DNA from: JBBRFH01 sp038224615 | GTDB taxonomy: Bacteria > Planctomycetota > Phycisphaerae > Tepidisphaerales > Tepidisphaeraceae | Direction: 5' to 3' | Length of the DNA: 5,646 nt | Assembly: GCA_038224615.1 (NCBI GenBank) | Contig: JBBRFH010000231.1 | Coordinates: forward strand, 1-5,646 | Made by a program: the position numbers and the translations under genes | Shown here: piece by piece, positions 1-5,626 of the stretch | How the letters are laid out: the number at the start of each line of letters is the position of its first letter | Position numbering within the stretch: the first letter of the stretch is position 1 | Notes under the pieces: model-generated | Database searches by the model: none | What the model saw: only the letters and a program-made list of their open reading frames with translations | Told to the model about the DNA's origin: nothing

Positions 1-1568
1 AGCGTCGTCGGGCTGCCGTTGCCGACGTAGGTGTAACTCGCGGATTTGAGCGTTTTGCCCGCGCCGAGGTTGATGGTGTTTGTGCCCATCGGCCCGTTGC
101 TGCCGAGGATGACTTCGTTGGTGGGGCTGGTGAGTTCGAGCGTGCCGCTGGTCCAGTTGTTGTAAAACCGGCCGGCGTCATTGCCGGTGTCGAGCGATCC
201 GGTCTTGAGCGTCCCGCCGTTGAGGTTGATCTTGCTGGGGGCGTTCCAGACTTTGGTGACGCCGGTGGACGTGACGACGCCACCGCCGTTGATCGTGAGC
301 GTTCCGGTGCCGCCCGTGGCGGTGTCGCTGCCGCCGACGTATAGGGCGTCGGAGGTCATTGAAGCGTTGGTGAACGAGGCCGAGCTCGTCCCGCCGTTAC
401 GGGCGAGCCACGTCTGCTGGGCAGTGATCGACCCGCCAGTGGCGTTGAGTGTGCCGTTGCCGTTGTTGCCGACGATGAGAATTTGTCCGACCGACGCCGT
501 GCCGCCGGAGAGGCTGTAAACGCCGGGTGAACCCGCGTTCGTGCCGACGTATAAATTGGACAACGCGGGGACGACCAAGTTGCCGCTGGACTGATTGAGC
601 GTTCCTGCGCCGTTGAAGCCGACATACGCGTGGCTGCCGGTTTGCAGTGTGCCCCCGATCGATCCGGTAAGGTTCAGCGTGGCCGCGTTCCCCGCAACGT
701 CAGCGACGTAAAGATAGCGCGACGCCTGCAGCGTATTGGTGCCAAGTGCAAGCGTGACATTGGCTTGCCTGACCGTGATATCTCTGGCAGTCGCCGCCGG
801 CGTAACGTTGACCGTATACGCATCCCCGCTGTTGCCAATCGCGAACGTGGCGTCGTCGGCAGACGTGGGCTGCGAGCCGCTGCCCCAGTTTCCGCCAGTA
901 GACCAGGCGTTGTTGGTGTTGGTGGGGTTCTGCCAACTGCCTCCACCACTAAAGGATGTAAATGTAAACGCTGTCCCGAACAGAGAGTGGAAGGAAAGAT
1001 TGTTAAAGGGCGAGGAATCCATCCTGATCCCGGAAACGGTGCCCGCCGTGAACCCGATGGATCCTAGGGATGAAAGATAGAGCGGGGTGCTGTCACTGGA
1101 ACTGGTGGCTGTTGCACTGAATGTCGTCACGGGCGTCCAAGTGCTGCCATATAAGAGGGAAAGGGTTCCTGTGGTCATGCCGTTGCTATAATGACTGTGA
1201 AGGTAGCCAGGCCCGGTGATGGTCGATATCTGGGAAGCAACGATCGGCGAGAAGAGGAAGGTTCCGGTGTTGAATTTGGCATAGTTTACGTCCCCCGTCG
1301 CCGAAGCATCCCAAGTGACAGTCGTGGCGGCATGAGCCGTCGAGGTCGCTATTGCAAGAGAGGCGACGGCCGTAAAATAAAATCGGGACGAGAAGGCAGT
1401 TTGCAACGTGAAACCGAACGAGCGCTGCAAACGATGCAAGTTTTTTCTTGCTATTGGGGAAATCAAAGACTCCCGACCAATTCGTTCCGTCCTTTGTGCC
1501 GCGGCGGCGGGGACGGCGCGCAGGATGGCCGAGTGACGTGGACGGGGGAAACTGGTTGCGACTGGCAT
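1..1568 (-). CDS. Secreted beta-strand-repeat surface protein (T5SS/PEP-CTERM-associated repeat type), 3'-partial
   Basis: One frame stays open for 522 codons and runs off the left edge. A hydrophobic signal segment, FYFTAVASLAIATSTAHA (residues 63-80), ends in an AHA cleavage site and is followed by ATTVTWDASATGD, a typical mature start. Residues ~81-215 form a non-repetitive N-terminal domain rich in Ser/Thr. A linker around residues 222-245 (WSTGGNWGSGS...DDATF) is typical of autotransporter-associated/PEP-CTERM proteins. Repeats with a [YI]VG core follow at residues 315, 340 and 365 (exact 25-residue spacing), degenerate at ~388 and clear again at 410; these resemble the T5SS/PEP-CTERM-associated repeat. 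A stretch with LNGGTLKTGSL and GTLELTSPTNEV then continues to the edge. The family is expected to form a beta-helix and be exported to the surface or matrix; its exact role is unknown. The C-terminal anchor (autotransporter barrel, PEP-CTERM or dockerin) is outside the window. The start is uncertain: ATG at 1568 has the best ribosome site but gives an 80-residue leader. ATG at 1580 and TTG at 1439 (37-residue signal peptide) are alternatives. Confidence 0.87.
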   Translation of the reverse strand, partial: MPVATSFPRPRHSAILRAVPAAAAQRTERIGRESLISPIARKNLHRLQRSFGFTLQTAFSSRFYFTAVASLAIATSTAHAATTVTWDASATGDVNYAKFNTGTFLFSPIVASQISTITGPGYLHSHYSNGMTTGTLSLLYGSTWTPVTTFSATATSSSDSTPLYLSSLGSIGFTAGTVSGIRMDSSPFNNLSFHSLFGTAFTFTSFSGGGSWQNPTNTNNAWSTGGNWGSGSQPTSADDATFAIGNSGDAYTVNVTPAATARDITVRQANVTLALGTNTLQASRYLYVADVAGNAATLNLTGSIGGTLQTGSHAYVGFNGAGTLNQSSGNLVVPALSNLYVGTNAGSPGVYSLSGGTASVGQILIVGNNGNGTLNATGGSITAQQTWLARNGGTSSASFTNASMTSDALYVGGSDTATGGTGTLTINGGGVVTSTGVTKVWNAPSKINLNGGTLKTGSLDTGNDAGRFYNNWTSGTLELTSPTNEVILGSNGPMGTNTINLGAGKTLKSASYTYVGNGSPTT

Positions 1569-1574
1569 TTTCTT

Positions 1575-1578
1575 CTCC
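1575..1578 (-). promoter_or_regulatory. Ribosome binding site GGAG for the surface-protein gene
   Basis: On the minus strand GGAG lies 6 nt before the ATG at 1568, which is ideal Shine-Dalgarno spacing. It overlaps an in-frame ATG at 1580 that itself has no good site. This motif favours the 1568 start. The downstream TTG candidates at 1466, 1439 and 1406 have poor or badly spaced sites, although the TTG at 1439 would give a more conventional signal peptide. Confidence 0.5.
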
Positions 1579-1704
1579 ATAGCCTGCGAGCAGGCGCTGA
1601 TGTGGATGGAACTTGGCCGAATCAAAGGGGTGTCGGCGGGTTCATCGACGACAACACATGGGCCAGGTGCGGGAATATACGGGATTGGTAATATGAGATT
1701 CCAT

Positions 1705-1745
1705 CCCCCAAGTTTGGGGGTTGGTGACGGGGGGTGGGGCTGGGG
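1705..1745 (+). repeat. CCCCCAA/TTGGGGG palindrome followed by a G-quadruplex-type G-rich run
   Basis: CCCCCAA (1705-1711) and TTGGGGG (1714-1720) form a 7-bp inverted repeat around a 2-nt centre. On the plus strand the G tracts continue at 1716-1720 (5 G), 1729-1734 (6 G), 1736-1739 (4 G) and 1742-1745 (4 G), separated by 8, 1 and 2 nt. Four runs of at least four G in 30 nt can in principle fold as a G-quadruplex. The block lies about 140-180 bp upstream of the surface-protein start, on the template strand for that gene. Function is unknown. Confidence 0.55.
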
Positions 1746-1814
1746 AGAGAGGCCTTGGTGCTGCGGGAACAGCGATCGAGCGGCGAGGATTGGGAATATC
1801 GCCGCGGAAAGCGC

Positions 1815-1883
1815 GTAGGGTGCGTCTCTGACGCACCGCCCGTGTCCGATGTCAGCGAACGGTGCGTTGGAAACGCACCCTAC
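1815..1883. repeat. Pair of inverted REP hairpins with GTAG feet (BIME)
   Basis: The left unit reads GTAG (1815-1818), then GGTGCGTC (1819-1826), loop TCT, then GACGCACC (1830-1837): an 8-bp stem with a 3-nt loop. The right unit is the same design on the opposite strand: GGTGCGTT (1861-1868), loop GGA, AACGCACC (1872-1879), then CTAC (1880-1883), which is GTAG on the minus strand. The outermost 11 bases on each side are perfect reverse complements. A GTAG or GGAG tetranucleotide at the foot of a short hairpin is the known recognition signature of REP sequences used by RAYT transposases, and paired inverted REPs are called BIMEs. The 23-nt spacer (1838-1860) shows no further structure. Confidence 0.85.
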
Positions 1884-1966
1884 ACAGCTCAGTCCTCAGT
1901 CCTCCCCTTCCTCTTGTCCGATGGTCACGGACGCAGCCCCTTGTCGCGCACGCGTTCCGATCGATC

Positions 1967-1985
1967 TTCGTGTCCGCCACACGAA
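1967..1985 (-). repeat. 7-bp hairpin abutting the IS66 remnant stop codon
   Basis: TTCGTGT (1967-1973) and ACACGAA (1979-1985) are perfect inverted repeats around a 5-nt loop. The stem begins directly after the TAG stop of the transposase remnant on the minus strand. There is no following T-run, so it is not a canonical intrinsic terminator. It could be a transcription stop, part of the old element's end, or an unrelated small palindrome. Confidence 0.5.
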
Positions 1986-2225
1986 CTACACACCTCGCAT
2001 CGGCGGTTGCCATTGGTCGGGTAGCCACTTGTCGAGTTGGCTCATCGGGGTGGTGGGTAGATTCGTCAGCAGTTGCGTCAAGTAAACCTGCGGGTCGATG
2101 CCGTGCCGGCGGCAGGTGCTGGTGACGCTGGAAAGAATCGCCGCCGTTTCTCCGCCACGCCGCTGCATCGCAAGCCCGCTGTTCGGCCGGCTGACGCGCA
2201 GGGACTGGGACTGGATCCATCTCAT
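1986..2225 (-). pseudogene. IS66-family transposase (TnpC) C-terminal remnant
   Basis: The frame carries the recognisable C-terminus of IS66 transposases: RRGGETAAILSSVTSTCRRH, then GIDPQVYLTQLLTNLP, and an end matching the typical LDxWLPDxW signature (SQLDKWLPDQW). An intact TnpC is roughly 500 residues and has the DDE catalytic core upstream; here only about 70 C-terminal residues survive. Just before RGGETAAIL the segment VSRPNSGLAMQRRGG aligns without gaps to the usual VGRxNWLFxGSxRGG motif but has lost its aromatic residues, consistent with decay. Upstream of about 2200 the similarity disappears, and the same frame reaches the stop codon of the oxidoreductase gene at 2283-2285. The listed start is only the nearest ATG. 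No TnpA, TnpB or clear terminal inverted repeat is visible. It is probably non-functional. Confidence 0.8.
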
Positions 2226-2282
2226 CCACGCGGCGCATCGCTTCAGTTTTCTCGTACCCGGGGACTCGACCGAAACGCTTCG

Positions 2283-3311
2283 TTAGAGCGATTGCGGCGC
2301 GCCGTTCTGTTTCGCCGACGTTGCGGCGGCAAGGACGAGGCGGAGACTGTTGACGCCGTCGTCGATACCCGAGCGCAGCGGCGTTCCATCGCGAATGGCG
2401 TTGACGAAATTTGCGCTCAGCTCGTCGTAGACGTTTTTGTCGCTCTTCACGTCGACGCGTTCGACCTTGCCTTCGCCGCGGCCGATTTCCTCGCTGGTCT
2501 TATTGTTATGAATGTGGAACGTGGCGTCGTCAAAGCCGCGGAAGTCGACGGCGACGTTCTGGCACTGCACGGTGAACGTGATCGAGCCGTCATTCGGCGC
2601 TGCACAGTTGGATGCGCACAGGCTGGCGATGCCGCCGTTCTTGAAGCGGACGGTAGCGGCGCTCACGTCGTCCACCTTGTAGTCGTCGAAGCGCTGGTGA
2701 TTGAGGTTGTCGGCGAACGCGGTGATTGTCTGCGCTTCGCCGAAGAAATGCCGCGCCAGGTCGTAGATGTGGATCGACTGCTCGATCAATTGCCCGCCGC
2801 CCAATTTCGGGTCGCGCCACCACTTGGGGAACAGCCCGTTGGTGAAGAATCGCCCCTGCATAAACAGCGCGTTTCCGGCGCTGCCGTCGTCGATCATCTG
2901 CTTAAGTTTTATCACCGCTGCCGAGTGGCGCATGTGATGCCCAATCTGGCACTGCACGCCCGCTTTTCGCACGGCGGCGCCGATCGATTCGGCGCGGTCG
3001 TTGGTCAGTGCGATGGGCTTCTCCAGCATCAGGTGCAGGCCTTTGGCGGCGGCGTACTCGGATTCGCCGTCGTGGGCGCCGGGCGGAATCGCGACGTAAA
3101 CGGCGTCGAGCGGCACCGTGTCGAGCATCGCCTTCCAGTCATCGAAACACTTCGCGCCGCCGCCCGCATGATCGACGTTGAACTTCACCGCCTTGGCGAG
3201 GTGATGGTTGTAAAGCCCGGCGATCTCGATGCCGGGAATCTTGTTGAGCGACTTCGCGTGCGTGCTGTTGATCCAGCCCGTGCCAATCATGCCGATGCGG
3301 AGCGGTTGCAT
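2283..3311 (-). CDS. Gfo/Idh/MocA-family NAD(P)-dependent oxidoreductase
   Basis: The 342-residue protein has the usual length for this family. The N-terminal Rossmann fold shows the dinucleotide motif GMIGTGW (residues 7-13), followed by a typical beta-alpha-beta pattern, the VAIPPGAH segment (73-80) and the conserved EKP motif (E97-K98-P99), which places the catalytic lysine. The C-terminal domain carries GGGQLIEQSIHIYDLARHFF (171-190), where H181 and D184 fit the conserved HxxD site. Members oxidise or reduce sugars, inositols or sugar derivatives with NAD(P); the substrate cannot be read from sequence. No signal peptide is seen, so it is cytoplasmic. It starts 30 nt after the GH130 stop on the same strand, so co-transcription is likely, and a role in processing the GH130 product is inferred. 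The GGGG before the ATG is too close for a standard ribosome site. A small hairpin sits just upstream. Confidence 0.93.
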   Translation of the reverse strand: MQPLRIGMIGTGWINSTHAKSLNKIPGIEIAGLYNHHLAKAVKFNVDHAGGGAKCFDDWKAMLDTVPLDAVYVAIPPGAHDGESEYAAAKGLHLMLEKPIALTNDRAESIGAAVRKAGVQCQIGHHMRHSAAVIKLKQMIDDGSAGNALFMQGRFFTNGLFPKWWRDPKLGGGQLIEQSIHIYDLARHFFGEAQTITAFADNLNHQRFDDYKVDDVSAATVRFKNGGIASLCASNCAAPNDGSITFTVQCQNVAVDFRGFDDATFHIHNNKTSEEIGRGEGKVERVDVKSDKNVYDELSANFVNAIRDGTPLRSGIDDGVNSLRLVLAAATSAKQNGAPQSL

Positions 3312-3316
3312 CCCCG

Positions 3317-3331
3317 AATCGTAACACGATT
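3317..3331. repeat. Intercistronic AATCGT/ACGATT hairpin
   Basis: AATCGT (3317-3322) and ACGATT (3326-3331) form a perfect 6-bp inverted repeat around AAC. It lies in the 30-nt gap between the GH130 stop and the oxidoreductase start, where a Shine-Dalgarno site would normally be. It may influence translation of the second gene or mRNA stability; chance is also possible. Confidence 0.4.
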
Positions 3332-3341
3332 GCGGCGGGCG

Positions 3342-4811
3342 TCACGCACGCGCGTGTACTGGCGAATCGAGCAGGCGTCGCACGAGCCGCTCCGTTTCGA
3401 GCACGACAAAGCTCGTGCTCTTGTCGGCCATCGCGAACGGGATGAAGACCTGATCGTCGTGCTCGAGCGCGCCGCAGGTGTAGACGACGTTGGGCACGTA
3501 CCCCTCGCGGTCTTCTTCGCGCGGGGTGATGAGCGGCTCGCGGAGGTGGCCGATGACCTTCAGCGGGTTGTCCAGCTCCAGCAGCATCGCGCCGATCGCG
3601 TAGGTGCGCATCGGGCCGACGCCGTGGGTGAGCAAAATCCAGCCTTTATCCGTCTCAATGGGCGCGCCGCAGTTGCCGATCTGCATCAGCTCCCACGGGT
3701 AACGCGGACGAATCAACGGCTCGGCGGTCTGCCAGAAATGCACGCTGTCGCTCTGGGCGATGAACAGATTCTCGCCGTCGATGCGCGAGCACATGACGTA
3801 CTTCCCGTGGATCTTGCGGGGGAACAGCGCCATGCCCTTGTTGGCGGCGGCGGCGCCGTTGAGGCTGGCGAACTCGATGCGGCGAAAATCGCGTGTGTGT
3901 ACCAGCATCGGCAGCGTCCGCACCCCGTTGTACGCCGTGTATGTGCCGTGATAAATCACGCTGCCGTCGTCGTCGATGAAACGCGTCAGCCTTAGGTCTT
4001 CCAGACCGTTCGACTGCTCTTCGCTCATGGGGAAGATCACGAACTCATTCAGTTGCGCATCGGACGCGAGATCGATGTGGTAGTTCGACTGCCCGAGCCA
4101 CAGGATGGTTCGCAGCGCCTCGGCCGAGTGCGAATCGTGACCGTCGCGAGCGCGGACTTCGCCGACGCTGCGATTCAGATCGACCAGCGTAAAGCGGTCC
4201 GCCAGCGGGTCGAGCACTTCGTTGACGATCCCGCCCGTGCCATTGCGCGAGATGCCCATCTCGGCGAGCTTGCCGCGGAAAATTTCCTTGTGATAGACGC
4301 GATCGGGCGCAATGCGGGCGCGGTGCAGGCGGGTCGGCAGCGGGTCGATGATTACTTCCTCATCCGCCGTCAGGATGCCGGTTCGGAAGACGATCGACGA
4401 GACGTGCCCTTCGCCGGTGGCGCGCAGGCTCATGATGAACCGCAGCGCGCCCTTCGGCACATCGGACTGGTCGGGGTGCGGGACGATCGACGGGTTGAAC
4501 AGCGCCGCCGAGTCGATCGCATATTCCATCGTCAGGTACGACCCCGCCAGCAATCGCCGCTGCGGCGACCACGGGTTCGTCCAGCCGATCATCGCCGCCC
4601 CGGACTCGAAGTTCTCCAGGAACGTGAACGCCAGCTTGGTGTGTCGGTCGGCGTAGCTGGCTTCGACGCCGCGCAGCAGTTCGTCGATCTGTTCTTCGGG
4701 GACCGTTTCGATCCGCTCGAACAACGACCGCACACGCGACGCACCCAGGATGAACGGCCGCGCTATCACGCGACGGTCATCGCCGGTCAAATAAATGGGG
4801 AGTCTTTTCAC
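3342..4811 (-). CDS. GH130-family glycoside phosphorylase/hydrolase (beta-mannoside-active family)
   Basis: The 489-residue product resembles long-form glycoside hydrolase family 130 proteins, which phosphorolyse or hydrolyse beta-linked mannosides. Residues ~1-100 form a charged, probably helical extension. The five-bladed propeller seems to begin near LFNPSIV (104-110), followed by RFIMSLRATGEGHVSSI (124-140). The signature NGLEDLRLTRF (268-278) contains E271-D272; the Asp of the ED-x-R motif is the family's general acid. It is followed by YHGTYTAYNG (287-296). Other family segments are QIGNCGAPIETDKGWILLTH (377-396) and the final blade GYVPNVVYTCGALEHDDQVF (437-456). No signal peptide is present, so cytoplasmic action on imported oligosaccharide is likely. 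Whether it is a phosphorylase or a mannosidase depends on phosphate-binding residues I cannot place with certainty. It starts with GTG; a GAGG lies 10 nt upstream. It is the first gene of an apparent operon with the downstream oxidoreductase. Confidence 0.87.
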   Translation of the reverse strand: MKRLPIYLTGDDRRVIARPFILGASRVRSLFERIETVPEEQIDELLRGVEASYADRHTKLAFTFLENFESGAAMIGWTNPWSPQRRLLAGSYLTMEYAIDSAALFNPSIVPHPDQSDVPKGALRFIMSLRATGEGHVSSIVFRTGILTADEEVIIDPLPTRLHRARIAPDRVYHKEIFRGKLAEMGISRNGTGGIVNEVLDPLADRFTLVDLNRSVGEVRARDGHDSHSAEALRTILWLGQSNYHIDLASDAQLNEFVIFPMSEEQSNGLEDLRLTRFIDDDGSVIYHGTYTAYNGVRTLPMLVHTRDFRRIEFASLNGAAAANKGMALFPRKIHGKYVMCSRIDGENLFIAQSDSVHFWQTAEPLIRPRYPWELMQIGNCGAPIETDKGWILLTHGVGPMRTYAIGAMLLELDNPLKVIGHLREPLITPREEDREGYVPNVVYTCGALEHDDQVFIPFAMADKSTSFVVLETERLVRRLLDSPVHARA

Positions 4812-5002
4812 GTCTGACGAACCTCGGGCAGTTGGAAGCGGCTAGATTCTCGCCAGCGTTCATCGGATTACAACCTCCGCACGCCCCAAAAGGCAGAAAG
4901 CCAATGGCGGGCCCTTGCGGCCACTCTCTCACGCCGCCAACCGCTTCATCGGCGGAAGGATCGTCGCGTCGATCGCCATCGACAGGCCATCACCTCTGCC
5001 GG
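4812..5002. other. Intergenic region between divergent GH130 and RAYT genes
   Basis: This stretch should contain the promoter of the minus-strand GH130 operon and perhaps that of the RAYT gene. I find no pair of -35/-10 boxes good enough to call. Open frames cross it, but none encodes a recognisable protein. The plus-strand frame of the RAYT is open back to a TTG near 4915, but that part has no family similarity. Confidence 0.4.
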
Positions 5003-5004
5003 GT

Positions 5005-5032
5005 GCCACGGTTTGGTACTCCAAGCCGTGCC
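5005..5032. repeat. REP-like hairpin upstream of the RAYT gene
   Basis: CACGGTTTGG (5007-5016) pairs with CCAAGCCGTG (5021-5030) around the loop TACT, giving a 10-bp stem with one T/G wobble. The arm TACTCCAAGCCGTGC (5017-5031) reappears as its exact reverse complement at the right edge of the window, beyond the RAYT. Hairpins of this size flanking a RAYT gene are the expected REP partners. No GTAG/GGAG foot is seen at this copy, which may mean decay or a different tetranucleotide. It lies 18 nt before the proposed start codon, so it may also affect expression. Confidence 0.75.
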
Positions 5033-5049
5033 TTGTTCTAATCCCGATC

Positions 5050-5562
5050 ATGCCTGAGCCGCACCGTAAACGCATGCGTCGCATGGATGTTGTCGGCACG
5101 GCACGGTTCCTGACGTTCTCTTGTTATGACAGGCTGCCGTTGTTCGGCAATGAGCGGATCAGGGATCGGTTTGTCGAACAACTGACCTGCGCCATCGCCC
5201 GTCATGCGTTGCAGACGCTGGCATGGGTGGTGATGCCGGAGCACGTGCATCTGATCGTCTTTGCGCCGGACGGGCTTCCGTTGACCGCATTTTTGACGAC
5301 GCTCAAGCGTTCCGTCGCGGTTGACGTCATCGACCGATGGCGCACGCTCAAGGCGCCGATCCTGCCGCGAATCACGGACGATCGCGGCACCTCCCGCTTC
5401 TGGCAGCCGGGCGGTGGATACGACCGCAACGTCGTGGGAGACGAACTAATCGAGAAGATCCGCTACATCCACGCCAACCCGATCGCACGGGGCCTTGTGA
5501 CAGAAAGCACAGGATGGAAATGGTCCAGCGCCCGCGCTACGCCGAACGCGAAGACGCAGTAG
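5050..5562 (+). CDS. REP-associated tyrosine transposase (RAYT, Y1_Tnp/IS200-like fold)
   Basis: The 170-residue product has the full RAYT motif order. FLTFSCYDRLPLF (20-32) is the first strand region. WVVMPEHVHLIVF (59-71) holds the HUH metal-binding pair H65 and H67. RFWQPGGGYDRNV (116-128) follows. KIRYIHANPIARGLV (136-150) contains Y139, which by my remembered alignment corresponds to the catalytic Tyr of the E. coli RAYT. WKWSSAR (156-162) is the usual C-terminal motif. All key residues are present and the length matches the family (about 150-200), so it is probably active. RAYTs are single-strand DNA nickases/transferases thought to spread REP sequences and are usually single-copy, not self-multiplying. 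The ATG at 5050 is chosen because family similarity starts near FLTFS, though there is no good ribosome site; ATG at 5074 or 5083 are alternatives. REP-like inverted sequences flank the gene. Confidence 0.94.
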   Translation: MPEPHRKRMRRMDVVGTARFLTFSCYDRLPLFGNERIRDRFVEQLTCAIARHALQTLAWVVMPEHVHLIVFAPDGLPLTAFLTTLKRSVAVDVIDRWRTLKAPILPRITDDRGTSRFWQPGGGYDRNVVGDELIEKIRYIHANPIARGLVTESTGWKWSSARATPNAKTQ

Positions 5563-5567
5563 GCCCG

Positions 5568-5596
5568 CCAATTGCGTTTGAATTGGTTCCGCGGAA
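5568..5596. repeat. Small inverted repeats just after the RAYT stop
   Basis: CCAATT (5568-5573) pairs with AATTGG (5581-5586) across a 7-nt loop, and it is followed at once by the 10-bp palindrome TTCCGCGGAA (5587-5596). They begin 6 nt after the TAG stop. There is no T-tract, so I do not call an intrinsic terminator. They may be a weak transcription stop or part of the RAYT element. Confidence 0.4.
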
Positions 5597-5626
5597 TGCG
5601 GGTGGGTTGGTTTGACGACGGGCTAG

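Noticed and set aside
181..1691. Several open frames on both strands across the surface-protein region, including a 166-codon plus-strand one ending at 1691
   Set aside because: The minus-strand frame with signal peptide and repeats explains this region. The others are low-complexity shadows without family motifs. The end of the 166-codon frame vaguely recalls autotransporter linkers but too weakly to call.
1888..1932. CAGTCCT tandem copy and the GTCCG/CGGAC inverted repeat
   Set aside because: Only two 7-bp copies and a 5-bp stem with a 7-nt loop; expected by chance in high-GC DNA.
1852..2238. A 128-codon minus-strand frame overlapping the IS66 remnant
   Set aside because: The IS66 similarity lies in a different frame, and this one runs through the REP hairpin region without recognisable motifs.
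2240..2282. A minus-strand stretch (GGTCGAGTCCCC) resembling a tRNA T-arm
   Set aside because: The flanking bases do not form a T-stem, and no acceptor, D or anticodon arm is found.
2073..3995. A 640-codon plus-strand open frame opposite the oxidoreductase and GH130 genes
   Set aside because: It is antisense to two well-recognised genes, has no recognisable domain, and is rich in Arg/Ala/Val/Asp as expected for the complement of high-GC coding DNA.
4053..4817. A 254-codon plus-strand open frame opposite the start of GH130
   Set aside because: Same reason: Arg- and Gln-rich shadow of a real gene, with no domain.
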